Assembly: GCF_015558785.1 (NCBI RefSeq)
Contig: NZ_JADMOP010000001.1
Location: 207,021 to 271,020 of the forward strand
Length of the DNA: 64,000 bases
Source of the DNA: Collinsella aerofaciens
Lineage (GTDB): Bacteria; Actinomycetota; Coriobacteriia; Coriobacteriales; Coriobacteriaceae
Direction: 5' to 3'
The notes under the pieces are model-generated. The model did not search any database. It was not told where the DNA came from and saw only the letters and a list, made by a program, of their open reading frames with translations. This document shows, piece by piece, positions 33,851 through 43,799 of this stretch. Position numbers and translations under genes: made by a program. Position 1 is the first letter of the stretch. Each line of letters opens with the position of its first letter.

Positions 33851-34579
33851 ATGAAGATCATTAAAGCTAAAGACTACGAGGATATGAGCCGCAAGGCCGC
33901 TAATATCATCTCGGCCCAGGTTATCCTCAAGCCCGACTGTGTGCTGGGCCTTGCCACCGGCTCCACCCCGATCGGTGCCTACAAGCAGCTCGCTGCTTGG
34001 TACAAGAAGGGCGACGTCGACTTTGCCGAGGTCAGCACCTACAACCTGGACGAGTATCGCGGCCTTTCGCACGACGATCCCCAGAGCTATCACTACTTCA
34101 TGCGTGAGAACTTCTTCGATCACATCAACATCGACCTTAACAACACGCATGTGCCCGATGGCTCCAACCCCGACGCCGCCGCTGCCTGCTCTGAGTACGA
34201 CAAGATCGTCGCCGAGGCCGGTTACCCGGATCTGCAGCTGCTCGGCATTGGCAACAACGGCCACATCGGCTTCAACGAGCCCGATGACCACTTCTCCAAG
34301 GGTACGCACTGCGTCGACCTCACCGAGAGCACCATTCAGGCCAACAGCCGCCTGTTCGACAGCATCGACGATGTTCCCCGTCAGGCCTACACCATGGGTA
34401 CCCAGACCATCATGTATGCCCGCATGATCCTGGTCGTCGCCAACGGCGAGGCCAAGGCTCAGGCCGTGCATGACATGTGCTATGGTCCGGTTACGCCCGA
34501 GTGCCCGGCTTCGATCCTGCAACTGCACACCAACTGCGTTGTCGTTGCCGACGAGGCCGCCCTTTCGCTCTGCGAGTAG
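33851..34579 (+). CDS. nagB: Glucosamine-6-phosphate deaminase
   Basis: 242 residues. It converts glucosamine-6-phosphate to fructose-6-phosphate and ammonia. Key motifs: VLGLATGSTPIGAYKQL, YNLDEYRGL, the catalytic GIGNNGHIGFNEP and YTMGTQTIM. ATG 33851 follows GAAAGGACG. It lacks the longer C-terminal allosteric tail of the E. coli enzyme, as in short Gram-positive forms. It opposes the GlmM direction of flux. A terminator follows. Confidence 0.96.
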   Translation: MKIIKAKDYEDMSRKAANIISAQVILKPDCVLGLATGSTPIGAYKQLAAWYKKGDVDFAEVSTYNLDEYRGLSHDDPQSYHYFMRENFFDHINIDLNNTHVPDGSNPDAAAACSEYDKIVAEAGYPDLQLLGIGNNGHIGFNEPDDHFSKGTHCVDLTESTIQANSRLFDSIDDVPRQAYTMGTQTIMYARMILVVANGEAKAQAVHDMCYGPVTPECPASILQLHTNCVVVADEAALSLCE

Positions 34580-34611
34580 CGCGAATCCTGCAGCTCGACA
34601 TAGCCTTGCCT

Positions 34612-34640
34612 AAGGCCTCCGCTTTGCGGGGGCCTTTTTG
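34612..34640 (+). terminator. Terminator after nagB
   Basis: AAGGCCTCCGC (34612-34622), TTT loop, then GCGGGGGCCTTTTT. Confidence 0.9.
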
Positions 34641-35027
34641 CTATCCCTTTTTGCCCACTTGACCAAAATCTTGCCGCAAGCTTGACGAATGCCGGATGTC
34701 CAACAGCTTGATTCATTCTATACCAGATTCTATGCAAAAATGCCACTAGAAGGTCGTAGACGGTAGCGGGTGCTAGGCGAGTTGAATGACATGGCTGAAC
34801 CTTGTTCATCTGCGTTACACTGCCGCTTAGATGGGACAAGCTGACAAGCTCATTTACCTGCTTAAAGACCGATTAGTCGGGGGATTAATAACAATCGGCC
34901 CTCGCTGTACAAAAACTTGCCGCTTGCGTACCAAAAGACAACCTAAAACACAAGGGCGCTCTATTCATAGCGCGGCTTGTATGGTCTTGCGGCTACAGTG
35001 TCCATACGGTCGAGTGGAGGAGCGGGC
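34641..35027. other. Upstream region of the SARP-type regulator
   Basis: About 390 bp, AT-richer than average, with no gene seen. A CCGATT/AATCGG inverted pair occurs around 34870-34900. GTGGAGGAGCGG just before 35028 is the ribosome-binding site. No confident promoter is called. Confidence 0.45.
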
Positions 35028-38027
35028 ATGGTAAACGATTTGAGCGGTATAGACGAGCTCGAGCTGATGCCGTTGGGCGGAGGCTATATGGTGCGACGCG
35101 AACGCTTGATGAATGAGCTTATCGCCAAGGGCCGAAAGGCCGGCATCGTGGTTCTTTATGCGCCCGACGGGTTTGGGAAGACCTCGGTGCTGCTGCAGTA
35201 CACCCATGAGGTTAAATGCGACCCGACGCGAGGCCCCGTGCGGATTATCGAGGCCGATCGTGCCATTGGGCGCGAGGTGTTTATGCAGCTCGAGGTGGTT
35301 ACCGAAGAACTAAAAGACAAACCGCACTCCCTTATCGCGATTGATAATGTGCCAAACCTCGATCAGCACGATACCGAAGACCTCATCGACAGGATTCGCG
35401 GTCTGCGCGCTATGGGGGTAGGGGTCTTTATCTCCTGCCGTCCTTCAAATCGTCAGCTGATTCATGGGCTGGGCGATTCGGTTAAGATCAATGCGCAGAT
35501 GCTCAAGGTGCATGCCTATGAGTATTCGGCGTGGGCATCGGCGTTTTCGATCAGCACATCGCTCGACTTTTATCAGCTCACGCAGGGCGTGCCCGAGCTC
35601 GTTTCGGCATTGCAGACAGGTCTGTATGGCCAAGGCGACGTAGCCGGCCTGCTCGAAAACGAGATTGTCAACGTATATGGCGCGGCACTTGTCGATCTGG
35701 CTTCGCTCGACAATAATGCGCTGTTTTGCGTGGCATGTCTCATGGTTTTGATGGGCGAGGGCAATATCTCAGAACTCGAGGCCTGCGGGGTGAGGCTGTC
35801 GATGGTCGACCAGTCCTACTTTGTACGCGACTACCCGATCTTTGGCTTGGATCCCGCCGAGCGGAGTTTTACGTGTCTGGGCACGGAGGATAACGGACGC
35901 TTGCGCTTGCGTAAGTTGGTGGCCGAGGTTCGCCCCGAACTTGTTCCGAGGGCGGCCCGGATTTTGCTTAAGGCGGGCCGATGCGATGCGGCGATGGGCC
36001 TGGCGGACGCCTTTTTGGACCGTGAGGCGGTCCTTGAACTTGCTGGGCAGTATGGGGTCGATCTTGCTCTGACGGGCCACGGGGCCGATATCTGCCGAGC
36101 AGCGCTGGGCACGATCGATGCCGACGATCCGGCTCCAGAGCCAACGCCTGCCGAGGCGCTTGGCGTATATCTGGCAGCGGTCAGCGTGTCCAATACAAAG
36201 CTCGCTCGCTATATGGCATCGGTCATCGAGCGCGGGGGCGAACGGGCGGCCTGCGAAATAGACCCTGTTTCATGGAGAGTGGCCCAGACACTGACGGCTG
36301 TCTGCTATGGGGACAACGGGCTTGGGCTCCCTACGAACCTGGCCGTGCCAGAAATCGAGACATCCCATACCGCACTCGATATGTTGTCTGCGCATATCGA
36401 GGTCAAGCGATGCCTGACCGAACGGGGAGATGACGGCGGCGTTCTACAGCAGCTCAAAACGAGCAAGGCCTACGATTGCGAGCTCGACATCGCGGGGATT
36501 GTTATACGGGCCGATAGCATGCTGGTGGAGCTCTTTGACGGGTCGTTTGCGGGAACCGACGAGCGCGACGACGAGATGACGGTGGTGCGGGAGGCGCTCG
36601 ACGTACGTGGGCTTAAGGCGATGGCTATCTGGGTGCGCATGGTGTTGGCGGCACGCCGGCTTCTTTCCGGCTTGCCGGTAGCCGACGACGCGGCGTTCAA
36701 CGAGCTCGATCGTTTTGCCGTGCGCATGCGCGACAACCAGATTCAGCTGTTTGGCCTGTTGCTAGAAGGTTGGCAGTCGCTGGCAGAGGGACGGCCGGTT
36801 AATGCAAAGTTCCGTGCGGTCCAAGTGCTCAAACTTGCCGAGGAGTCGATTGCGTACATGCGCGATAACGCATTGCTGCTGGAGCGCGTGGCATATCTGC
36901 GTAACACTTCGATGGTTTCGGTGCGCGAGGAAGCGGAGCTACTCGATATAAGCCAGACGCAGGTTGGTGGCGCAGAAGCCTGGACGGTGGCGCTGCATTT
37001 GGCCTGTGCGGGCCGAGACAGCGACCTTGCGGCCTGGATGTCCATGAATCGTACGGGGATTCTAGAGCCATCGTATCGGCTCTTTGCGCGCCTTGCCATG
37101 CATTGTCTGGGCGAGCCGGCGGCCAGGATACGCAAGAAGCTTCCCGTGCGCGAGCTGTCGCGGTACTCGCTGCGCGACGATTTGGAAGGGGAGGGCGAGC
37201 GCCTATTCCAGGCCGGCGAGGTTGAAGCCGTTGATACCATCGACCATATCGAGATTCGCATGTTTGGTGCGTTTCGCGCCGAGCGCGACGGGTTTCCCAT
37301 CACGGACAAAATGTGGCGCCGCAAGAAGGCGGCGACGCTTGCCGAGCGGCTTGCGCTGGGCATGGATGCGCTCGTCGATCGTGAGACGCTGGCCATGGAG
37401 CTGTGGCCCCATGCCGAGTTCAATAGCGCCCGCAACAACCTGTACTCGACGATATCGCGCTTGCGGTCGGCTTTGGGGCCGACGCCGGATGGCAAGTCAT
37501 GCGTGCTCATCCAAAATGAATGCATTGGGCTCAACGGCGACTACGTCAAGACCGATGTACGGCTGTTTGACCAGATAAGCCGCGAGGTTTTGGGAAATCG
37601 CACGGGTGCGCGCGGGCCCCATCTGGTCGAGTTGTGCCTTAAGATTGAGCAGCTTTATGCCGGACCGTTGTATGTTCCCAATGGCTGTAATCCCACCTAC
37701 TTTTTGCGCATGCGGCGCATTATGCAGTCAAAGTACATCGATTGCATGATTAAGGGAGCAAATGCCGCTCTAGAAGAAAACGATCTGCAGTCGGCGATTT
37801 GGCTGGCGGAGTCGGGGCTTCGGCAGGAAACGGCGCGTGAGGATATGGTGCGCTGCGCCATGCGCGTCTACAGTGCGGCGGGGCGACGGCGCGATATCGT
37901 CGAGCTGTACAGCGGGCATATGCACCATCTGAGGGAGCAGGTCAATGGCGTGCCCGAGCCCGAGACGCGGCGTCTATACGAGCGCTTGGTGGAGGGGCGG
38001 CTCAATCGCGTGCTGGTCGAGCGATAA
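35028..38027 (+). CDS. Large NTPase-SARP transcriptional regulator (C-terminal wHTH-BTAD)
   Basis: 999 residues from ATG 35028. The N-terminal P-loop ATPase has Walker A APDGFGKTS (about residues 45-53) and Walker B SLIAIDNV, in the manner of STAND/MalT-like signal ATPases. A long helical middle (about 300-735) has no recognised repeats. From about residue 738 an OmpR-like winged helix (IRMFGAFRAERDG; ARNNLYSTISRLRSALG) is followed by a BTAD-like helical domain (about 850-990). Streptomyces AfsR has the DNA-binding domain first; here the order is reversed. Signal and targets unknown; no clustered target is obvious. Confidence 0.85.
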   Translation: MVNDLSGIDELELMPLGGGYMVRRERLMNELIAKGRKAGIVVLYAPDGFGKTSVLLQYTHEVKCDPTRGPVRIIEADRAIGREVFMQLEVVTEELKDKPHSLIAIDNVPNLDQHDTEDLIDRIRGLRAMGVGVFISCRPSNRQLIHGLGDSVKINAQMLKVHAYEYSAWASAFSISTSLDFYQLTQGVPELVSALQTGLYGQGDVAGLLENEIVNVYGAALVDLASLDNNALFCVACLMVLMGEGNISELEACGVRLSMVDQSYFVRDYPIFGLDPAERSFTCLGTEDNGRLRLRKLVAEVRPELVPRAARILLKAGRCDAAMGLADAFLDREAVLELAGQYGVDLALTGHGADICRAALGTIDADDPAPEPTPAEALGVYLAAVSVSNTKLARYMASVIERGGERAACEIDPVSWRVAQTLTAVCYGDNGLGLPTNLAVPEIETSHTALDMLSAHIEVKRCLTERGDDGGVLQQLKTSKAYDCELDIAGIVIRADSMLVELFDGSFAGTDERDDEMTVVREALDVRGLKAMAIWVRMVLAARRLLSGLPVADDAAFNELDRFAVRMRDNQIQLFGLLLEGWQSLAEGRPVNAKFRAVQVLKLAEESIAYMRDNALLLERVAYLRNTSMVSVREEAELLDISQTQVGGAEAWTVALHLACAGRDSDLAAWMSMNRTGILEPSYRLFARLAMHCLGEPAARIRKKLPVRELSRYSLRDDLEGEGERLFQAGEVEAVDTIDHIEIRMFGAFRAERDGFPITDKMWRRKKAATLAERLALGMDALVDRETLAMELWPHAEFNSARNNLYSTISRLRSALGPTPDGKSCVLIQNECIGLNGDYVKTDVRLFDQISREVLGNRTGARGPHLVELCLKIEQLYAGPLYVPNGCNPTYFLRMRRIMQSKYIDCMIKGANAALEENDLQSAIWLAESGLRQETAREDMVRCAMRVYSAAGRRRDIVELYSGHMHHLREQVNGVPEPETRRLYERLVEGRLNRVLVER

Positions 38028-38060
38028 AAAACGGGCGCCCGAAGTACTTGGGCACCCGTA
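38028..38060 (-). terminator. Terminator of yhbY (minus strand)
   Basis: ACGGGTGCCC...GGGCGCCCGT on the minus strand followed by TTTTTT. It may also end the convergent SARP transcript. Confidence 0.85.
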
Positions 38061-38095
38061 AGCTTGCTATGTGTTGGCTCGCCGATCACTGGCTC

Positions 38096-38395
38096 TTAGA
38101 CGAGCTTGATCTTCTCGATGTCCTTGCGCGAGGACTCGCGATACAGCGAGAACTTGCGGCCGATAACCTGGACGACATCGGCGTGGCAACGCTCGGCGAG
38201 CTCCTCGGCGGCCTCGCGGGCGGAAAGGCTGGAGCCATCGAGCACGGAGCACTTAACGAGCTCGTGCTTCTCTAGGTAGGCGACCGTCTGCTCGACGGTG
38301 CCCTCGTTGACGTCGGACTTGCCGATGATGATGGCGGGGTTGAGGTGATGGGCCATGCTGCGAAGCTGCTTGACCTGTGCTCCTGTCAGTGCCAT
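38096..38395 (-). CDS. yhbY: Ribosome assembly RNA-binding protein YhbY (CRM domain)
   Basis: 99 residues, single CRM domain: LTGAQVKQLRSMAHHLNPAI, the GxxG-like loop IIGKSDVNEGTVEQTV and the C-terminal VIGRKFSLYRES. YhbY associates with pre-50S particles. GAAAGCGAGA precedes ATG 38395. It is transcribed toward the SARP gene and has its own terminator. Confidence 0.95.
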   Translation of the reverse strand: MALTGAQVKQLRSMAHHLNPAIIIGKSDVNEGTVEQTVAYLEKHELVKCSVLDGSSLSAREAAEELAERCHADVVQVIGRKFSLYRESSRKDIEKIKLV

Positions 38396-38553
38396 GGGTT
38401 CTCGCTTTCTATGTATGGGGCGCCCCGCGACGGGGCCTTAATCTACGTGAGCTGTCCCACGATAGCGCAGGAACGGCGTGGTGTGGAGCGCGTTTGCCCA
38501 GTTCAAAAAGAATGCGGATGCCGAGTGAGTGGGCGGTGCGGGCTGCGAACAGG

Positions 38554-39441
38554 CTATGAGCTGGGCGCAGAGACCGGCTCCCATGCAATAAACGCCCAAC
38601 GAACCTTGCGGACATGATCGAGCATATAGCGCCCCTGCGGCACGCCCTTGGAGCCCGGCTCACCGGCATGGGGATTCTCGATCATGTGCTGGGCGATGTA
38701 GTCGCGCAGACGGTCGACCTTATCCTCGTTGCCATGCTCAAGCATGCGGGAGAAGTCTGCCACACCTGCCTCAAGGCTATCGAAGGTATCGCGACGAGGC
38801 GATTCAAAGTACGTAACCTGCGGCAGGGCGCCCATTTGAATGAGGATGTTGAAGGCGTACACAAAGCCATTACTGCAGGTAACCGAGGCGCCGATGGCGT
38901 TCATCACGTGCAGGTCGTAGCGCGGGCTGGAGTTGGCGACCATCGTGACAGCACAACGCCGGCGAGCCGTGCGGTCGAGCTTGGCAAGCGCGCCTTTTAG
39001 GTTGGTCGTGGTGACAGAGCGACTGGCAAAGGCAACATCCACCGCTTTCGCGACCGGTCCAACCAAATCCCAATCATCATCCCAAGCAAGCTCAAGCGGC
39101 GTAATAAGATCTTCGAGCCCGTAATACTCAATTCCGGCATCAAGCGTGCCCAACATGGCAGGAGAGAAGTCGGCAGCAATCACGGAATGCCCAGCCTGAG
39201 CAAGCGGAATAGCAATCGACCCAGCCCCACACCCCATATCAAGCACCGACTCACCAGGCTCAAGCGCCAACAGCTTTATAAAATCCCGAGCATAAGGGGC
39301 AGTCTCCAACGGCCGAAAATGCCGAGCCCGCTTATCCCATTCAAAAGAATCATCAGCCCGTCGCCGACCAGCTTGCAGGCGCATCCATTCGCCATTCCAA
39401 TCCGCAGAAAGCAGCTCAGAACGAGTATCCCCATCAACCAC
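38554..39441 (-). CDS. Class I SAM-dependent methyltransferase
   Basis: 295 residues from GTG 39441, chosen because TAGGAGG lies 6 nt upstream. The SAM site is SVLDMGCGAGSIAIPLAQAG, followed by the acidic loop VIAADFSPAML and motif IV-like DVAFASRSVTTTN. The C-terminal part (YFESPRRDTFDSLEAGVADF) is not specific. The frame stays open for 76 codons upstream and encodes a hydrophobic helix (FGIGTVLFWYMLVAALLLGG), so a membrane-anchored longer form cannot be excluded. Substrate unknown. The 5' part uses more A/T-ending codons than its neighbours. Confidence 0.85.
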   Translation of the reverse strand: MVDGDTRSELLSADWNGEWMRLQAGRRRADDSFEWDKRARHFRPLETAPYARDFIKLLALEPGESVLDMGCGAGSIAIPLAQAGHSVIAADFSPAMLGTLDAGIEYYGLEDLITPLELAWDDDWDLVGPVAKAVDVAFASRSVTTTNLKGALAKLDRTARRRCAVTMVANSSPRYDLHVMNAIGASVTCSNGFVYAFNILIQMGALPQVTYFESPRRDTFDSLEAGVADFSRMLEHGNEDKVDRLRDYIAQHMIENPHAGEPGSKGVPQGRYMLDHVRKVRWAFIAWEPVSAPSS

Positions 39442-39758
39442 GGGCCAACCTCCTAGCAACAAAAAAGCGACTCCCCCCAAAAGAAGAGCCGCAACCAGCA
39501 TATACCAGAAAAGAACCGTTCCAATGCCAAACCGCCGCACCAGCCAAGTGGTGCAGGAGCGAAGCAACTGCAACCGGGATAGACCCCAACTGAGGTCCCG
39601 TTGTGCGGGAGCCCCGGGGAGGGCAAATATATAAGGTCGATCGCGAGTTCCGCACGAGCCGGAGAGCACTTAATGTGCTCTCCGTGCGAGTCAGGACTGT
39701 CCGAGCAGGCGACCTTATATATTTGCCCTCCCCGGGGCTCCTCGCCAGTCCCCCTCAG
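39442..39758. other. Intergenic region between UPF0210 gene and methyltransferase gene
   Basis: 317 bp. The first part (39442-39550) may encode an in-frame membrane extension of the methyltransferase; the rest holds the IR-3 element. No separate gene is recognised. Confidence 0.5.
39608..39741. repeat. Large nested inverted repeat element (IR-3), 32-bp perfect arms
   Basis: 39608-39639 (GGAGCCCCGGGGAGGGCAAA...) and 39710-39741 are perfect complements over 32 bp. The 70-bp interior has a nested hairpin GGAGAGCAC-TTAAT-GTGCTCTCC (39661-39683). The arms carry the AT-rich stretch AAATATATAAGG inside GC-rich ends. It lies 17 bp downstream of the UPF0210 stop codon. Confidence 0.95.
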
Positions 39759-41123
39759 CTAGTTCTTGAGCGAGTTCAGCGGAGCCGGGAAGCGTCCACC
39801 GCGGTGGGCAAGCACGGTGCCGGCGTTGGGGTTTACCGGCATGATGGGCGCACGGCCAAACAGGCCGCCGTACTCGACGCAGTCGCCCACGCCCTTGCCG
39901 ATGGCGGGAATCACGCGCACGGCCGTGGTCTTGTTGTTGATGACGCCGATGGCCATCTCGTCGGCGATGATGCCGGCGATGGTCTCGACCGGGGTGTCGC
40001 CGGGGATGGCGATCATGTCCAGGCCAACGGAGCACACACAGGTCATGGCCTCGAGCTTCTCGAGCGAAAGCGCGCCGGCTTCGACGGCGGCGATCATGCC
40101 GGCGTCCTCGGACACGGGGATAAAGGCGCCGGAGAGACCGCCCACGCTGGAGCTGGCCATGACGCCGCCCTTCTTGACGGCATCGTTGAGCATGGCGAGC
40201 GCACAGGTCGTGCCCGGGCCACCGCAGGTGCCCACGCCGATGATCTCGAGGATACGGGCAACGGAGTCGCCGATGGCAGGCGTGGGAGCCAGCGACAGGT
40301 CGACAATGCCCTTCTCGACACCCAGACGATGGGCGGCCTCGCGGCTCATGAGCTCGCCGGCGCGGGTGATCTTAAAGGCGGTCTGCTTAATCTTTTCGGC
40401 GACTTCCATCATCGATGCGGAATCGGGCAGCGTCTCCAGGGCTGCGGCCATAACGCCGGGGCCCGAGACGCCTACGTTGATGACGGCGTCGGCCTCGCCA
40501 CCGCCGTGGACGGCGCCCGCCATAAACGGGGAGTCCTCGACCATGTTGGCAAAGCAGACAAACTTGGAGGCGCCAACGGAATCCTGGTCGGCCGTGAGCT
40601 TGGCGGCGTCGATGATGGTCTGGGCGGCCATGAGCACAGCGTCCATGTTGATGCCGGCGCGCAGGCTGGCGACGTTGACGCTGGAGCAGACGCGGCTCGT
40701 GGTGGCGAGCGCCTGGGGGATGGACTGGATGACGCGGCGGTCGGCGTCGCCGATGCCCTTCTGGACGAGTGCGGAGAAGCCGCCCAGGTAGTCGATGCCG
40801 AGCGTCTCGGCCGCGCGGTCGAGGGCATGCGCGATGGGGGTGAGGTCCTCATCCTTGCAGCATGCGGCGATCTGCGCCACCGGGGTGACGGAAACGCGCT
40901 TGTTGACGATGGGGATACCGTACTCGCGCTCGAGGTTCTCGGCGGTCTCGACCAGATGCTCAGCCGTGTGCGTCACGTGGTCGTAGATCTTCGTGCACAT
41001 GCGGTCGAGGTTCTCGTCACCGCAACCCATGAGCGAAACACCCATGGTGATGGTCCTGATGTCGAGGTTCTGTTCCTCAACCATGCCGCGGGTTTCCGCG
41101 ATTTCTGCGGGCGTGATCGCCAT
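39759..41123 (-). CDS. PFL family protein (UPF0210/DUF711)
   Basis: 454 residues from ATG 41123 (TAGGAGCG upstream). The family is highly conserved in anaerobes and has a pyruvate-formate-lyase-like fold but no established reaction. Diagnostic segments: [65 protein letters not shown] and [14 protein letters not shown]. An ACT-domain partner gene (UPF0237) often precedes it, but none is present in the adjacent sequence. Cytoplasmic. It begins about 110 bp downstream of the metH stop on the same strand and could be read through from that operon. Confidence 0.93.
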   Translation of the reverse strand: MAITPAEIAETRGMVEEQNLDIRTITMGVSLMGCGDENLDRMCTKIYDHVTHTAEHLVETAENLEREYGIPIVNKRVSVTPVAQIAACCKDEDLTPIAHALDRAAETLGIDYLGGFSALVQKGIGDADRRVIQSIPQALATTSRVCSSVNVASLRAGINMDAVLMAAQTIIDAAKLTADQDSVGASKFVCFANMVEDSPFMAGAVHGGGEADAVINVGVSGPGVMAAALETLPDSASMMEVAEKIKQTAFKITRAGELMSREAAHRLGVEKGIVDLSLAPTPAIGDSVARILEIIGVGTCGGPGTTCALAMLNDAVKKGGVMASSSVGGLSGAFIPVSEDAGMIAAVEAGALSLEKLEAMTCVCSVGLDMIAIPGDTPVETIAGIIADEMAIGVINNKTTAVRVIPAIGKGVGDCVEYGGLFGRAPIMPVNPNAGTVLAHRGGRFPAPLNSLKN

Positions 41124-41231
41124 CCTTGCGCTCCTATCTGCCAAAACGAGCATAATCTTATCTATTCTAACGTGCCGCACGTGCCAAGTGGCGCATGCGG
41201 CACGTTTTGGTGCTCGGTTGTTTCCGTTGTG

Positions 41232-43790
41232 TTACTGCCCAAAGACCTCTTCGGCGATGCGCGCGCTCTCGGCGGCGTCCTTGGCGTAGTAGTCCGCGCC
41301 GATCTGCTTGGCGTATTCGGGGGTGAGTACGGCGCCGCCCACGATGATCTTGACGCCCGGCACCTCGGAATGAAGCAGCTTGATGGTCTCCTCCATGGCG
41401 ACGACCGTGGTAGTCATAAGCGCCGAGAGGCCGACGAGTTTGATATCGCGCTCCTTGACGGTCTTGAGTACCTCCTGCGGATCGACGTCGCGGCCCAGGT
41501 CAAAGACGGTGTAGCCGTAGTTGTCGAGCAGCATTTTGACGATGTTCTTGCCAATATCGTGGATGTCGCCCTTGACGGTGGCCACGCAGATCTTGCCCTT
41601 GTCGGCAATCTCGCCGGCGGGCATCAGGCGCTTGATGGTGTCAAAACCAACACGTGCTGCCTCGGCCGAGGCCATAAGCTGCGGCAAGAAGAACTTGCCC
41701 TGGTCAAAGAGGACGCCAACCTCATCGAGGGCGGGGATAAAGTGATTGTTGATGAGGTCCATGGCGTCGTGATCTGCCAGCAGACGCTCGGTCTCGGCAG
41801 CGATCTCGCCTTTGCGGCCCGAGACGACCATGCGACGAATCGGGTCGTCGTTGCCGTCGGTGCCGGCGGTGCCAGCAGCGGGCACAGCGTCGGTCGATAC
41901 TGCCTGAGCAGCTGCCGGGTTGGCGGCGATCTTATACGGATCGGTCCAGCCGCCGTAGCGCTCGATGTATCCGGTCGAGCCCTCGTCCTCAACGCTCAGG
42001 ACGCGATAGCTGTAGACGGTATCCATAAAGCGCTTGGAGCCCGGGTTCATGATGGGGGCATCAAGACCTGCGCCAAAAGCGGCGGCCAAAAAGACCGAGC
42101 CCAGCAGCGGGCGGGCAGGCAGGCCAAAGCTGATGTTCGACACGCCGAGCGCGCATTTGACGCCCAGACGCTCCTTGCACAGGGACATGGCGCGCAGGAT
42201 CTGCTCGGCCTGGCGTTGATTGGTCGAGGCGGTCATGACCAGACAGTCGATGAGGATGCGGTCCGGTCCGATGCCGTAGCGGGCAGCCTCGGCCACGATG
42301 CGTTCGGCGATGGCGAAGCGGGCCTCGGCGGTATCGGGGATGCCGCCTTCGTCGAGCGTAAGTCCGACAACGTTGGTGCCGTAGTGGGCGACCAGCGGAA
42401 AGATCTCATCCATGATCTGCTGCTTGCCATTGACCGAGTTGATGATGGGCTTGCCGGCGTAGCGGCGCACGGCGGCCTCGACGGCTGCGGGGTCGGTGGA
42501 GTCGATCTGCAGCGGCAGCAGCGTGGAGCCCTGGAGCTGCTCGGTGGCCTGTTGGATGATCTTGACCTCGTCGATCTCGGGCAGGCCCACGTTAACGTCC
42601 AGGATGTCGGCGCCCTGTTCCTGCTGGCTGATACCCTGGCTCACGACGTAGTCCAGGTCGCCGTCGCGCAGGGCCTGCTGCAGGCGCTTTTTGCCGGTGG
42701 GGTTGATGCGCTCGCCGATGACGGCGATCTTGTGGCCGTCGCAGGGAAGGTCCACGACCGTTTGGGCGCTCGTGACCGACATGCTGGGCTTGCGGCGGCG
42801 TGGGCTGGGCGTGTGGTTATCGATAAGCGTGCGTAGCGCTGCCATGTGCGCCGGCGTGGTGCCGCAGCAGCCGCCCACGACGCTCACGCCGTCGGCGATC
42901 ATGCCGGCGACGGCCTCGGCGTATTCGGGGGCCTGGATATCAAAGACGGTGTTGCCGTCGTCGTCCACATGGGGGAGTCCTGCGTTGGCCTGCACCATGA
43001 TGGGTTTGTCGGTGACGGTGAGCATGCGTGCGGCAAGACCGCGGAGCTCGGCCGGTCCCTGGCTGCAGTTGATGCCTAAAACGTCGGCGCCGATGGCGTC
43101 GAGCGTGATGGCGGCCACCTCGGGACTCGTGCCCAGAAACGTGCGGCCGTCTTCCTCAAAGGTCATGGTGGCAAAGACGGGCAGGTCGGAGTTCTCGCGG
43201 CAGGCGAGGACGGCCGCCTTGATCTCGGCAAGGTCGGTCATGGTCTCGATAATAAAGAGGTCCACACCCGCGGCGACGCCGGCGCGCACTTCCTCGGCAA
43301 AGAGGTCGTAGGCCTCGTCGAAGCTCAGAGTACCCAGGGGGCGAAGCAGCGCGCCGATGGGGCCGATATCGCCGGCGACGTAGCGGGCGCCGGCCTCGCG
43401 GGCACAGGCGACGGCCGCGGCAAAGACGTCTGCCACGGTGGCGGCACCGTCGAGCTTGTGGGCGTTGGCGCCAAAGGTGTTGGCGGTAATCACGTCGCAG
43501 CCGGCCTCGACATATTGACGTTGGATATCAGTGATAACCTGGGGTTCCTCAAAGTTGAGCAGCTCGGGCAGGGCGCCCGCCTTCATACCAGCGGCCTGCA
43601 ACATGGTGCCCATACCGCCGTCGAACAGCAAGTGCCCCGTGCCCTCGATGGCGGCGCGCAGGCGATCGTCCTTAATGCGCAGATCGTCGATCGTGCGCGT
43701 CTTGTACGTGGCACCGTTGCGACGTGCGGCATCAACGGGTGCCGCCAATGCAGTGCCGTCAGAATCATGAGTGATAAGCGGAGTAAACAT
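41232..43790 (-). CDS. metH: Cobalamin-dependent methionine synthase MetH, lacking the activation domain
   Basis: 852 residues. Domain order: homocysteine S-methyltransferase (LLFDGGMGTMLQAAG; zinc ligands in INCSQGP and VGGCCGTTP), pterin-binding methyl-tetrahydrofolate domain (AVIGERINPTGKKRLQQAL; ILDVNVGLPEID), cap helices, and B12-binding domain with the cobalt-ligating His in KGDIHDIGKN and [13 protein letters not shown]. It stops there; the C-terminal AdoMet-dependent reactivation domain of E. coli MetH (about 1200 residues in total) is absent. The gene immediately upstream encodes that domain separately. ATG 43790 is preceded by GGAGC, 9 bp after the upstream stop. Confidence 0.95.
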   Translation of the reverse strand: MFTPLITHDSDGTALAAPVDAARRNGATYKTRTIDDLRIKDDRLRAAIEGTGHLLFDGGMGTMLQAAGMKAGALPELLNFEEPQVITDIQRQYVEAGCDVITANTFGANAHKLDGAATVADVFAAAVACAREAGARYVAGDIGPIGALLRPLGTLSFDEAYDLFAEEVRAGVAAGVDLFIIETMTDLAEIKAAVLACRENSDLPVFATMTFEEDGRTFLGTSPEVAAITLDAIGADVLGINCSQGPAELRGLAARMLTVTDKPIMVQANAGLPHVDDDGNTVFDIQAPEYAEAVAGMIADGVSVVGGCCGTTPAHMAALRTLIDNHTPSPRRRKPSMSVTSAQTVVDLPCDGHKIAVIGERINPTGKKRLQQALRDGDLDYVVSQGISQQEQGADILDVNVGLPEIDEVKIIQQATEQLQGSTLLPLQIDSTDPAAVEAAVRRYAGKPIINSVNGKQQIMDEIFPLVAHYGTNVVGLTLDEGGIPDTAEARFAIAERIVAEAARYGIGPDRILIDCLVMTASTNQRQAEQILRAMSLCKERLGVKCALGVSNISFGLPARPLLGSVFLAAAFGAGLDAPIMNPGSKRFMDTVYSYRVLSVEDEGSTGYIERYGGWTDPYKIAANPAAAQAVSTDAVPAAGTAGTDGNDDPIRRMVVSGRKGEIAAETERLLADHDAMDLINNHFIPALDEVGVLFDQGKFFLPQLMASAEAARVGFDTIKRLMPAGEIADKGKICVATVKGDIHDIGKNIVKMLLDNYGYTVFDLGRDVDPQEVLKTVKERDIKLVGLSALMTTTVVAMEETIKLLHSEVPGVKIIVGGAVLTPEYAKQIGADYYAKDAAESARIAEEVFGQ

Positions 43791-43799
43791 CGGGGGCTC

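Noticed and set aside
39603..42836. A 1077-codon open frame on the plus strand across the UPF0210 and metH genes
   Set aside because: It is antisense to two clear conserved genes, is rich in Gly, His, Asp and Val as expected from the complement of GC-rich codons, and contains no recognisable domain.
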